From the NCBI RefSeq assembly GCF_004210375.1, contig NC_134834.1:141207009-141271008 (forward strand): a DNA stretch of 64,000 bases. Direction: 5' to 3'. The notes under the pieces are model-generated. The model searched no databases and was not told the origin of the DNA. It worked only from the letters and a program-made list of their open reading frames with translations. Numbering within the stretch: position 1 is the stretch's first letter; the number at the start of each line of letters is the position of its first letter. This stretch comes from Tachypleus tridentatus. Lineage: Eukaryota; Arthropoda; Merostomata; Xiphosura; Limulidae. The position numbers and the translations under genes were made by a program. This document shows, one piece after another, positions 34,731-46,392 of this stretch.

Positions 34731-35271
34731 TTTATATTTCACTTATTTTTTCATGAAATATCAAAGCTGATTTTTTTAATTGATTAGTATATCATGTATT
34801 TTTCAATCACTCTCCTGGTGTTATCTTTATTTTGTTTTATTTGATTGTCAGGTTGCCATCAACAAAAATAAAACATACACAACAAGCAATAACTTTCTAG
34901 CGAAAATATTTAACTCATTATAAACTTTAAAGGTAGTGTTATTATTATTCACAACAATTCACTGCACAACAAAGGTTTTGCTTCTTGAACACTGTTGGGT
35001 GTCCCTTATAGATTTTTGGCTGCTGATTACAAAAATCACACCCAAATTTATCTATCTCGTACCGTTTCATCAAAATCTTCAGTTTTGTCATGTTTTTTCG
35101 TATATTTGTGTCAAAAAATTTTCGTTTCTGTAAGAGACCTATGAGCAATGTTTTGTGCAGTCTGGGCATGTCCAGGCATGAAATCAGGCTAGGTTGGAAG
35201 CCGTTCTGTGAAAGTATGCAGCCCGGGAATGCCTGGGCAGGCCGGAGCCAGCTTGACACTGTTTCAGTAGG

Positions 35272-35280
35272 CTATAAAAA
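35272..35280 (+). promoter_or_regulatory. TATA box of copy 1
   Basis: ctataaaaa lies about 150 bp before the ATG at 35431 and inside the transposon, in a local GC-richer stretch. A p53-like decamer gggcatgtcc followed by aggcatgaaa lies about 100 bp upstream (35164..35183). Confidence 0.55.
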
Positions 35281-35430
35281 GTGGCTTGCATACACAGATG
35301 CTGCTCGTTGTATTAATATAGACCTTATAGTGTGTACGTATTGTTTCAGAATATAGCATTGCCTCAGTAGCACTGTAACAAGTAAGTTAGATGTTATTGA
35401 CGTTTTACAAGACGATTGGTGTCGGTCAAT

Positions 35431-37165
35431 ATGTCTCGTCAATGTCGTAACAGCCGCGATACATTCTGCTATATTTGTGGCGAGTATACGCTTGTTCATT
35501 AGAGACGCTCAATGACTGATCTTGTGAAGAAAGCATATCATCTGTATTTCAGCTGTAAAATTGGTGATCAAGACCAGGAATGGGCGCCTCACATTTTTTG
35601 TGCGGCATGTGCTGTCTGTCTGAGAGCTTCACTCAGAGGCACTCGAAAGACAATGCCGTTTGCTGTCCCGATGATATGAAGAGAACAGAAAGACCATGTG
35701 ACGGCCTGTTACTTCTGTTTGACTAATGTGTCTGGCTTCTCTGCCAAAAACAAGAAGTCAATTGAATACCCTAATCTTCCTTCAGCAATGAGACCCTTGC
35801 CACGTAACGACAGTCTTCCAATTCCGAAACCACCAGAGGAATTGACCTTATACAAACCAGATGAAGAAACTGCAATGCAGGGAACTGACAGTGACATTGA
35901 TCCGGATTTTGAATCGTGCTCCTCAGGCGATCCACATCTCATAACACAGTCAGAATTAAACGATCTGGTCAGAAATTTGAGTCTGTCGAAAGCAAAAGCC
36001 GAATTGCTGGGTTCGAGTCTGCAGGAATGGTGTTTGCTGTCACCGGGTACGAAAATTTCTGTTTTTTGAAGCCGCCAAGATGATATAACCAAATTCTTTG
36101 CACAAGTTGATAGTCTCTGTTTCTGTGTTGACATCGAAGGATTGTTCTCTGCTTTGGATTGTGACCATGACCCGCAAGAGTGGCGTCTCTTTGTTGATTC
36201 ATTAATGTTAAGCCTCAAAGCTGTTCTGTTACACAATGACAACGTTCACCCTTCAATACCTGTTAGCTATGCAGCACAAATGAAAGAAACCTACGAGAAC
36301 ATGGAAATGTTGTTGAAGCACATCCAGTACAGCAAGTACAACTGGAATATCTGTGGAGATCTAAAAGTCGTTGCTCTGTTACTGGGACTGTAGCTAGGCT
36401 ATACAAAGTACTGTTGTTTCATCTGTGAATGGGACAGTTGTGCCAAAGAGTCACATTATTTAGACAGAGCTGGCCACTTTGTAAAAAGTTAGTTCCAGGA
36501 CAGAAAAATGTGGCACATGAACCGCTTGTCGACCCGGCAAAGATTTTGTTGCCTCCTCTTTATATAAATTTGGGACTAATGAAGAATTTCGTGAAAGCAA
36601 TGAACAAAGAAGGCAAAGGTTTTTGTTATTTAAGACAGATGTTCCCAAGAATAATTGAGGCCAAGATCAAAGAGGGCATTTTTGTTGGCCCTCAGATCAG
36701 ACATGTTATGAGTGACAAGCGGTTCGAAGATCTGTTAGTTGGGCCGGAAAAGATTGCCTGGAAAGCCTTCAAAGGCGTTGTTGACAACTTTCTTGGCAAT
36801 TACAAAGCCCCACATTACATTCAGCTGGTAGGTAAACTTCTCAAAGTATACAAAACAATGAAATGCAACATGTCACTCAAGATTCATTTCTCCACTCACA
36901 CTTGGACTTCTTCCCCGCAAGTCTCTGTGCTGTCACTGACGAATACGGTGAAAGGTTTCACCAGAATATTTCTACAATGGAAAAACGATATCAGGGCAAC
37001 TGTAATCTGTCAATGCTGCTGACGACTGTTGGACATTGCAGTGTGATGCACCGAACATTGAATACAAACGAAAATCAGGAGCAAAACACTTTTAATTATG
37101 TTGAGCTTAATAGCGTATTAGAAACACAAACGCAATTAAATACGTTATTGCCGGTAAACAGTTAA
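35431..37165 (+). pseudogene. CACTA-like element protein, broken copy 1
   Basis: Starts MSRQCRNSRDTFCYICGEY (a C2-type zinc-binding pair), then DQDQEWAPHIFCAACAVC, CYFCLTNVSGFS, SIEYPNLPSAMRP, HLITQSELNDLVRNLSLSK, EWRLFVDSLMLSLKAVLLHN, YNWNICGDLKVVALLLGL and FCYLRQMFPRI..AKIKEGIFVGPQI, ending near GERFHQNISTMEKRYQG. Cysteine pairs recur (FCAAC, CYFC, CCFIC). The frame holds TAG near 35500, TGA near 35677, TGA at 36067 and TAG near 36391, plus shifts near 36450 and 36880. I recognise this as a family abundant in arthropod and other animal genomes but without an established name or demonstrated activity. Confidence 0.8.
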
Positions 37166-37297
37166 ATGTCTATTTCTCAGAGTTCCTACGTGATGAAGCA
37201 AAACTAAGACTATATTTATGCATACCCACTAGGTACCTGTAACAATCAGCAAAAACTTTTCAGGAAGCAAAACTTTTCAAAAAATTGTTATGCAGTG

Positions 37298-38214
37298 TAA
37301 TTTAATATTTCTGTCCAAAATTGTGTATTAGCACTTGACAATCCTTAACCTCTAGTTAATAAATAATTATTTATTTCACAAAACATTTGCGGGTACTGTA
37401 ATATTAAATTCCTTTTCAGTAATAGGCTCATTTATAATTATGTTGTCCTGCCACTGTATCTAATTACCTTTTTCTGTCGTGTATTTAGTAAGTAGAGAAT
37501 TTACAATTTTGTTTTTTTTATTATGTTCGTTCATAAATCCATTATTTTATGCTGCCTTTAACTGTACCAAAACACTTCTATTCACATCTAATTTCATCAA
37601 CATACATAGAGTTTTTAATACTAGGAAGTATTTGTTAATTCATTCTTTAAAAATAGAAATAAAATTAAATTTGCTGAATGCAGTGATGGTTTAGCTAGTT
37701 ATACATTGTTGTACGTTGTGCTATTCGCAATGGTTAACTTGTGAACCAGAACACCGAGAGACGAGAGAGTGTTATCGACTTCAACTTGTATGGAAAATTT
37801 TATGTTGTCAAGCTGACTATCCAGATGAGCACGATAAGTTTCGTGAACTTGAAGTCGATAATTCCGGTTATCGGAAGATGACTGAAGCAAATAAATGTCT
37901 AATCTTTCTTTCATTATTATACAGTAGCTGTCATAACTGTGATTATCGAAAAATTAAAATTTAATGCTGCAAGTAAATGCTTCTCGTTTTATCTAGATAA
38001 AGAATTTAAACATCTTGAGAACATTTTCAGTGATAATGGTTATCCAAATAAAATGATTTAACGTGTGTCGCATGGTTCATATGTCTCCACCACCAACAAA
38101 CCACAATCTGACAAACAAAACGAAAGGAAAAACAACAACAAAAAACAATTCTTCTTTATATACTAGGCCTAGAGGAAAACCTTCGTAGGATAATTAGTAA
38201 ACTCAACATCATCA
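37298..38214. other. No gene seen
   Basis: AT-rich. The open frame at 37716..37964 has no recognisable motif. Confidence 0.45.
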
Positions 38215-38470
38215 CAGTTTGCTTAAGTCCTCCTACACTGTGGAAACACAATTCTCGTTATATATAAGGTTCAAAGAACACCGAAGTGATATTATAAACT
38301 GTGCTATAAACACATCAGGTATAGCTTTTCTTGTTCAGAAAAAAGAACCACATAATAGATATGAAAATTCCAAAATAGTAAACAGAAAACACCAACTAAA
38401 GAAAAATCAAAGAACCTATTGTCATCCAATCACAAGATAGTGGACTGTAACTTGGTGTTAATTAAAACAA
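38215..38470 (+). pseudogene. GIY-YIG remnant, third lineage
   Basis: A 73-codon frame gives RFKEHRSDIINCAINTSG, then RYENSKIVNRKHQLKKNQRT. This matches the latter half of a GIY-YIG domain (R..EH..D, then FENSKI..K...  ..R...E), as found in Penelope-like elements. Around 38700..38800 a further UTR-like stretch (gactagataaaggctctggt..gaccgaaagc) could be its 3' end. Confidence 0.55.
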
Positions 38471-38835
38471 CATCTAAAAAGTACTCAGTACTGCAAGGAC
38501 ACCACTTTTCAAAGACATAAAACATATCATTTGTCGTGGTTTCGACGTAAAATTAAGCCTTTCACTAAACACTGTATTATTTAAAGTATGAAAAATTCCT
38601 TTACTTTTCTATGTGATACTTATCGTTTTTTCCTTATGCTTTTTATATTGAAACAATCGAATTGTTTTCTATATTCATCATAATTCTATGTGGTTTTTAA
38701 CTTTAATACTAGATGTCAGTTATTGATATGATTGTTAGCGAGACACGTCTATTTTATGTCAGTACCTTGGGACTAGATAAAGGCTCTGGTAAGAGGACCG
38801 AAAGCTCACAACTAAACGTATTTCAATGCGGAAAA

Positions 38836-40440
38836 AAATCTACATATAAATTTACCTACGTTGCAAATTACTTGAAACTTATAAATTAAACTGTTTTGGT
38901 ATTGGTCGTTTTAATGATTGCAAGGATACAGAACAGGGTTTGTTTATGCATGAAAACAGTGAAAATCATCGAAATGTAATGATTTTATTGATAATGTGTA
39001 CCCAAGAAAACAGCAGAATTAACAATTAACCAGCGTGCTGCATAAAAAGATTTTCAAATATTTTCTACTAAGTGAATCCTTCATAAAATTTCTAAATTAT
39101 GATTCTCATACTGAAACCAATGACTAGAGATGAAATCTAAAACAAATTCTGATATTGAAGAAGCAGTAGTTAAAGAAATATGCCATTTTTACAATTTTTT
39201 GTTAGCTGATTTCGTACTGAACGAACCAAGTAAAACTGAACAAAGATTGGAAATGTGTATGTACAGCATTTTTAAGTTACGCGATTTGAGAGACACACTT
39301 CTCAATGCTAATGTTGTTTTACTCTCGTCTTATGGTCTGAAACAGCTCATGAGAACGCTCATTTTCTAAAACTAATAATATATCAGTATCACGTTAATAT
39401 ATTCTCGCTTTTACTGTCATTCAAAGTATAAAGTTTAATGATATTATGTATGACTTGGCTATAAGAAAAGTTAGAAAAAGCTTTCGTTTGGTTTTAGTTA
39501 AGTAGTGAGTTTTTATAGTTTAGTTGAAGCAATAGTTGCCATTAAAATAATTTATAGAATTTCCACTTTCTCATTTATCTACAACTTGATATTAAAACAC
39601 AAATTCTCATTTGGATGTCAATTGTATGTCTTCGTCTGTCTAGTTTTTATTGAAAGATGTTTTGTTTTCTATGTTTCTGAAGAAAGTTTCGTCTTCTCAC
39701 TTTCTGTAGGCTTTGTCAGTCTAGAGTTTTCACTGGAAGATGTTTCATCCTCTGCATTTCTTTTGACTTTCTACAACTTTCACTGAAAGATGTTTGCTAA
39801 AGTTTTAAGTATATGTGGGTGGGGAAAAAGGGGAGAAGTTGAATTATTCTACAGTAGGTATCTGTGACTTGTTGGTGATACATTCGACAATAAACGGATT
39901 GCACCCACTCCACTTGTTTTAAAATAATATATTCCAAACAAGTCAAACGTATATACACAAAAATTTCCCTCATTATGGATATCACAGTTGTATCTGAACT
40001 CCAAATAACTCTCTTCTTCTTGTCAAAAGTCCACTTCAGCTAATTCAGTTCTTTCTAAACACCATCTAAAGGAAGTATATTGAAATAGAAAAATATAGAT
40101 ACAAATTTTGCTTATTTTCAAGAACGTACTTGCTCATCATTGTAGAAAAGAAAAAAAAAAGTAGCTGTTCAAACATTTAATAATTTTGAGAGAAATATTA
40201 AACTGACTTAAAATATATTTTAATAAACGTTGCAACTGTACGTTTTTTATTGCGAGTGTTTCTGAAGCACGCCAACGAAAATTAATTAACCTCTTCCTCA
40301 GTAAATCTACGAATGTCAAGATTAAATACGTTTAAAATATTAATTTAAACCGTTTAACTGAATGTTTCACGCATTTAAAAAGGAATGTGATAGATGATCT
40401 ACAAAAGATTAGATATCATCTAGAGAAAGATATCTAATGT
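38836..40440. other. No gene; one interspersed repeat
   Basis: No recognised coding region. The open frame at 39130..39369 is unrecognised. About 39978..40060 aligns with 19876..19965 (agttgtatc..aact.caaa then ttcttctt.tcaaaagtccac), so a dispersed repeat, perhaps an LTR, is present. Confidence 0.4.
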
Positions 40441-40630
40441 TCGCCCTTTCAGCCGTTATAATGTTACGGTCAATCCCACTTTTCGTTGGTAAAAAAGTAG
40501 CCCAAGAGTTGGCGGTGGGTGGTGATGACTAGCTGCCTTCCCTCTAGTCTTACACTGCTAAATTAGGGACGGCTAGCACAGATAGCCCTCGAGTAGCTTT
40601 GTGCGAAATTCCAAAAACAAACAACCAAAC
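40441..40630 (+). repeat. tRNA-derived SINE, family 1, head missing
   Basis: A 5'-truncated copy starting in the body (tcgccctttcagccgttata) and running through cactgctaaattagggacgg to gtagctttgtgcgaaattcc and aaaaacaaacaaccaaac. Confidence 0.93.
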
Positions 40631-41234
40631 AAATCTTCCTCTAAAAAGTAAGCTTGTATGTAAATCGCATTAAGCAAACAAGAATAGAGCAAGCTAGCAT
40701 TCCTGTCAAATGAAGTCTACCTGTTTATCAATATATAAGTAATTTGCGCCTCGTGGACCTGGATTGTCGAAAAAATAGATTGATTTCCAGACCCGTAGGA
40801 GACTGAATTTTTTTTATGAGTTTGTAACAATTTTGTATATAAATAATTATTTGTAAAACTGTTATTATAAATTCTATTGTTGTTTGTATATTGAAATATA
40901 TTTTGTTAAGAAAATAATTGTGTGAATCAATGTTGTTGGCAAATATCATAAATTTGATACATATCAAGATTCAATTAACTTCTAAATTACAAGTGAAATT
41001 TCTGGGTATTTGAAAGTATAATACGTAACATTGTAGATTTCATGGGTTAGTTTCCTTTCATTCAACACGATGTTTGCAAAATATCTGGAATGTATGCATG
41101 TGATTTCATGATACAAGAAATAGATTAGAATTATATGATTTCATAACATTTGATCGTCTCGGTCATTTTAGCCCCAGGGCTCACCCAGGCCCGGGAAACT
41201 TTTGACTCAACGTGTTCTCTCAACTTAAATTAGT
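40631..41234. other. No gene seen
   Basis: AT-rich, no recognised feature. Confidence 0.45.
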
Positions 41235-42250
41235 AATCGTCTCTCAGTATACTTAGAAAAAATTCAAAATTACCAGAAATTCAAAACGGATTTCGAAAAT
41301 ACCGACAAACTACAGACCACCTGATTCGACTTACAGAATCAATTACTGACAGCTTTAACAAAAACGAATGCACTGTAGCTTGCTTTCTCGGCATTGAGAA
41401 AGCTTTTGACACAGTGTGGCATAATGGTTTGCGTCATAGGTTACATGAAATGGCTTTACCCCAGGAAACTATTCGTTGGCTGTCCAACTTTCTGGAAAAC
41501 CGAAAGTGCAAAGTAAATGTGAATGGGGCCCACTCAGGGTCCTTTTCACCCGAAGCAGGAGTCCCGCAGGGAGGGGTTGTTAGCTCTGTATTATTTATCA
41601 TGTATGTGAGTAATATTCCTCTGTCGGACCTAAATTTAGGTTATGCATCACAGTTTGCTGACGATGTAGCAGTCTGGAAAAGTGCCCCCACTCCTTCAAT
41701 TGCAGCAACGAACCTACAACCAGTTCTAAATAACATCGATGAATACTGTCAGAAATACAGAATTAAAATCAATATTCCGAAAACCCAAGTGATATTATTC
41801 AGCAGACTCAATAAGCTGAAAAAAGATCCATCAAAGCTCTACATGAATGGATCACTTTTACTGACTGCTACTTCTGCTAAATTTCTAGGTCTAACTTACG
41901 ATTCAAAATTAACGTGGTTACCGCATATTAAAAATATACTGAAACGAATCTGGAAAAGAGCAAACTATGCAAGAAGTATTTCAGATAAAAACCAAGGAAC
42001 ATCACCAGATAATATACTTAAAATCTACAAAACGTACATTAGACCCATAATAGAATATGCATCACCTGCCTGGATTAACATAGCACCCACACATTTACAG
42101 AAACTTCAACGAATACAAAATTCAGTTCTAACTTCGGCATATAAAGTACCACGTAGCACTTCATCCACATTCATGCACAAGTATGCAAACATAGACACAA
42201 TATCTGAAAGACTCTTGCATAATTATCTAAAATATTTCAATAAGAATTAG
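41235..42250 (+). pseudogene. Jockey-type non-LTR reverse transcriptase, 5' truncated
   Basis: Begins with NRLSVYLEK, shifts frame near 41262, then continues LPEIQNGFRKYRQTTDHLIR, VACFLGIEKAFDTVWHNGLR (RT block A, with D), FSPEAGVPQGGVVSSVLFIM (block B), YASQFADDVAVWKS (block C, FADD), then KINIPKTQVILFSR and KFLGLTYDSKLTWLPHI. The C-terminal part IIEYASPAWINIAPTHLQKL, IQNSVLTSAYKVPRST is typical of jockey-clade ORF2. A 278-codon run (41414..42250) has no stop, and the catalytic FADD is intact, so this is one of the youngest LINE pieces here. The endonuclease half is missing. The 3' UTR probably runs to aataaaac near 42731. Confidence 0.92.
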
Positions 42251-42861
42251 CATAAGAAAGACTTAATGTGTGATCTTGACAGATACCACGTACATCATGT
42301 AAATAGTCCAAAATACCTCTCCCCTTTTAACATGTATTTAAGGAATGTTGCACAAGCTGGCCACCTTAAACTAGACACTTAATCCTTGTTTTTCTTTTAT
42401 TGATCCTAAATTTTCTTAGAATTATTATTATTATTATTTTTTAATTTTATTGTTACTACTAGTACTAGTAGCTTTTTCTCAGTGGAGAAAAGGAACATAA
42501 GAAGAAAAAGGAGAAAAATACAAAAAAATATATATATTAAATGAAAATAAAAAATATATATATGAAAAATACAAAAAATCAAAAAAGAAGAAAAAATACA
42601 GAAAATATATTAAAATAAAAAAGAATAAATAATTAAAGGAAAAAATACCCTTTTCTTGAGCGTCATGCATGGACTGTGCCCTGAAATGGGCCTGAGTACG
42701 GTGTTATACTTTTACTCTGGCCCAAAGCTATAATAAAACAAATCCCTGAACGACAGACGCTATAAACGTTCAGGAGGGAGAAAGAGGTCTAATGTACCTG
42801 ACCCTCCTGGGTATTTAATATCAATACCCAAATACCCACTCAGCGAGACTCGACTAAATAT

Positions 42862-43308
42862 CACTGCACAACAAATTTTTTGCATCTTGAGCACTGTTGG
42901 GTGTTTCTTATAGATTTGTGGCTGCTGACCACGAAAATCACATCCAAATTTGCCCATCACGTACCGTTTCATTTAAATCTTCAGTTTCACCAGAACATTG
43001 CTACAATAAAAATGATATCAGGGCAACTGGAATCTGTCAATGCTTGCTGACGACTGTTGGACACTGCAGTGTGATGTACCAGACATTGAATACAAACGAA
43101 AATCAGGAGCAAAACACTTTTAATTATGTTAAACATAATAGCGTATTAGAAACATAAGCGCAATTAAATACGTTATTGCTGGTAAACAGTTAACTGTCTA
43201 TTTCTCAGAGTTCCTACGTGATGAAGCAAAACCAAAAATATATTTGTGCATACCCACCAGGTACCTGTCACAAACAGCAAAAACTTTTCAAAAAATTGTT
43301 GTGCTGTG
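42862..43308 (+). mobile_element. CACTA-like element, 447-bp internal-deletion derivative (copy 2)
   Basis: The left end cactgcacaacaaattttt and right end (inward) cacagcacaacaatttttt match copy 1. It is flanked by tat on both sides (42859..42861 and 43309..43311), a 3-bp target duplication. The left 125 bp align with 34960..35085 and the rest with 36955..37297; the middle 1.87 kb of copy 1 is missing. The joint lies at gttt (42984..42987), present at both breakpoints in copy 1, a microhomology. It is a MITE-like, non-autonomous form. Confidence 0.88.
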
Positions 43309-43917
43309 TATCCTGTCCTTAATTACTTTTCGGTATGCTGGTTCCAGGATGTATATGAATTTCGTACAGTCTTTCTGACTTCATTTCTCGTTTTGTACGA
43401 ATATATTTTCAATTCAAGAGCTTAAAAATGCGCTGTGATAAAAAATACCATCATATTTAGTTTCTTAGCTCGTGATTGAACATTCTAATAAACATTTAAT
43501 GATATCGTATTTTGCATCGATGCTATATTTTTCTCTTTGAGTCAGCATTTACAGATTATTACTGGTGTGTTTCATAATATATATCACAGAGAACGTCGTC
43601 TTTAAGTGATTTCTCATAATTCATATATTTTGTGCACAAAACTCTGCTCTTCTAAATGTTTCTTTCATTTTCGTTTACCGAATTTCAGTTTTCGGTAAAA
43701 CGAGAATCCACGTATTTGTTGAATTTTTTAAAAGGATCAAATAGCACAGTTATAGAAAATATGCCGTATATATGATCTGTAAAAAGTGAGTTCAAAACAC
43801 AGTACTGTGTATGATTGATATTGAAATCAAAATATAATATGCTAAATACATATATTTTAAGCCAAAATTGTTTTTGTTGGGTGAATGGACTTCTTTAATT
43901 TCTTAATGCTTCAAATA
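43309..43917. other. No gene seen
   Basis: AT-rich, without recognised features. Its last eight bases (43910..43917, ttcaaata) are the left target duplication of the following hAT element. Confidence 0.5.
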
Positions 43918-44974
43918 CAGTGGTGGCGCCAAGGGGGGCTTTGGGTGGCTTGAGCCTCCCATCCAATGAGCCAAGCTTCCCCCCAATATTGTTACCTACA
44001 TATATTCATAAAATAAGGAAAACATAATTGTTGTTGTTGCTTAACAATTAATTTCAAAGAGACATTGATCTGTAGAACTCAACGTCTTCATTAAGACGGA
44101 AGTATGTGTCATGCGTCCTGTAGCAACATACTTAATGCACTGAAACTCATGTGCTGTATTGCCACTCCCTGTATAATGCCATTCTATCTTGAGCTTTGAC
44201 GAAGATTAGACAACCACGTTGATTTCCAGTTACAACAGATCATCTGGGAATTTACTTGATAAACCAAAGGTTTCACAGGTATTTACCCACTAATTTCATT
44301 TATCTTTTATTGAAAAGTAAAACATAACATGCATGTGTAAGTGTATTGTGTATAGGTCAAAACTATGAAGCATTTAGCCGGTGTTGTGTCCTCTGTGAGA
44401 TCATTTTGCATTGTATATCAGCCATCCAAAATTTGCTGCCAATCACCAGAACAGGCACATTGTTTTCAAGTAATATTGACTATAAACACAACATGATGAA
44501 AAATAGTTAGCCTGATAGTGACCTTACTTTTCCTCAGAGTGTATTAACTTCACATGAGATAATTCATTTCTGCTACGTAAACTATGTCTTTATGTTATAT
44601 TTCTTTTGATTTTTAGCTTTACTCTTAATGGTATATTAAATGTTGAATCTAAACTAATTTTGATTTTCTCTATTATTATGTATTACTTTGGGTGGAATTT
44701 ACGTGAGCTTCCTCTTTTACATATACGCATATTTTCATAAACAGATTATTTCTAATTTGTAATAATGAATTATTAATCAGAGTATGAGTTTCGAATGAAA
44801 ACTGCGTTGAAAATGCAGTTCAAAATGGCACACCTTTCAAAATGTACCTTGGTATTTACATCATTATAATTTACCATCTATACTTCACATTGATGGCATT
44901 TTGGGAAGCCCCTCTACAGTTTACCTCAGCCTCCCCTCAGCCCCCCGAACGAAAATATCCTGGCGCCGCCACTG
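43918..44974. mobile_element. Non-autonomous hAT element, 1.06 kb
   Basis: The left end cagtggtggcgccaaggggg and the right end read inward, cagtggcggcgccaggatat, form a 16-bp terminal inverted repeat. Perfect 8-bp duplications ttcaaata flank it at 43910..43917 and 44975..44982. Inside, near both ends, are C/G-runs (gcttccccccaat; gaggctgaggggag) but no transposase motif on either strand. It must rely on a hAT transposase elsewhere, and its ends differ from those of the two coding hAT elements in this window. Confidence 0.93.
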
Positions 44975-44982
44975 TTCAAATA

Positions 44983-45444
44983 TAATATTTGTCAAATTAT
45001 CTGAACAACAATAACATATTATATTGCTAAAATTAGTCAATACAAAAATGAAAACAAGACGAAAAATTCATTTTTGTTGTTTTTTGTGAACTTCAAATTT
45101 TAATATTGGAAGTCTGTAAACTCGTGGTTAACACATCAAACTACTACTTACGTGTAGTTACACATCGCCCTTTTCAATTAAACAAAGGTTAAGATGTCCA
45201 AAAAACAAGATCACAAAATGCTTTTGAGGTTTAGTAATACTGAACTGATAAAACTTAGCAAATCACACCTATCTACAATGTTCTTTTCCGTAGCTGTTAA
45301 TGATCAGTAATGAATAAATTAAACAGTGTGTAAATTTCCTTTCAAAGCTAAAGAACTGCATCAGAAGCTACGAAACACTTATTACTATGTTATACAGCCA
45401 CACTTATTTCACAGAACGGATATTTTGTTTTTCAGTGTTGTTTT
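44983..45444. other. No gene seen
   Basis: AT-rich, no recognised feature. Confidence 0.5.
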
Positions 45445-45455
45445 ATTAAATAAAG

Positions 45456-45728
45456 AGGCCCGGCATGACCTAGCGCGTAAGGCGTGCGACTCGTAATCCG
45501 AGGGTCGCGGGTTCGCGCCCGCGTCGCGCTAAAAATGCTCGCCCTCCCAACCGTGGGGGTGTATAATGTTACAGTCAATCCCACTATTCGTTGGTAAAAA
45601 AGTAGCCCAAGAGTTGGCGGTGAGTGGTGATGACTAGCTGCCTTCCCTGTAGTCTTACACAACTAAATTAGGGACGGCTAGCACAGATAGCCCTCGAGTA
45701 GCTTTGTGCGAAATTCCCAAACAAAAAA
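45456..45728 (+). repeat. tRNA-derived SINE, family 1, with 11-bp duplication
   Basis: A full copy: aggcccggcatgacctagcg, ctcgtaatccgag arm, B-box ggttcgcgccc, body and gtagctttgtgcgaaattcc tail with aaacaaaaaa. The duplication attaaataaag is at 45445..45455 and 45729..45739. Confidence 0.97.
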
Positions 45729-45739
45729 ATTAAATAAAG

Positions 45740-46299
45740 TTACATATGAATTTACTTTTCTTATCCCGTATTTTTTCACATAGAGCAGGATTTTTGTACC
45801 TTGCTAAACAAAGCATAAAAAAACAATACATGTTTTAGCGTATGAATGGCGCAAAAGTGCTCATCCCTTCTATTAGATGACAACATGACCACTGGTGCCA
45901 ATGTTATTTTTCAAAGTAGAATCGTTAGTAAGTTTAAAGTATATTTTTGTACCATCTTAAAAAAAAAAAAGAGTAAAAGCGTACAGTTGGAAATTTAGCT
46001 TCTTAGTTGCATGGAAACACCCATTATCTGTAGTACATAAAAATTGGATGTACCAAAACCCGAACTCCACAGGACTGTACAAAGGCAAAAGGGGGCCCAA
46101 GGTGAAAGTTCATTTTAGGAGCCCTTTTGGTACTTTTAAACTTTTTATATGGTATAATACTACCCAAGCGATCTACTTCGGCCTTATTTCGTAGACTTTT
46201 ATTTTCAGAGATTTAAAGTGGGTAAAAAAAAGTAAAATTAGGAACCACTATATAATATTATTCATTATACAGTTTATACTAACTGGTTATTGATCTGTG
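45740..46299. other. No gene seen
   Basis: No recognised feature apart from a short poly-A near 45960. Confidence 0.5.
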
Positions 46300-46392
46300 C
46301 CCACTAATGGCACAGTAGTATATCTGCGGGCTTATACCTATATAAACCGGGTTTGATACCCGTGATCGTCATTGTAGAAATAGCCCCTTTTG
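46300..46392 (+). repeat. SINE family 2 head, truncated
   Basis: Reads ctaatggcacagtagtatat, ctgcgggctta, then ccgggtttgatacccgtga (B-box) and tagccccttt. The A-box and B-box spacing matches 47660..47758. Confidence 0.7.

Larger units (their letters stand above)
34960..37297 (+). mobile_element. CACTA-like DNA transposon, copy 1
   Basis: The left end is cactgcacaacaaaggtttt and the right end read inward is cactgcataacaatttttt, both continuing to ttttgcttc.tgaa. No convincing target duplication is seen (att left, taa right). It encodes a broken transposase-like protein (35431..37165) that is homologous to copy 3 at 58210..60775. CAC-ending inverted repeats plus 3-bp duplications in the sister copies suggest the CMC (CACTA/Mirage/Chapaev) group, but I know no firm name for this family. 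Confidence 0.8.

Noticed and set aside
39130..39369. 79-codon frame MKSKTNSDIEEAVVKEICHF
   Set aside because: No match to any family I know, no promoter or splice support, and close to average frame length for the region.
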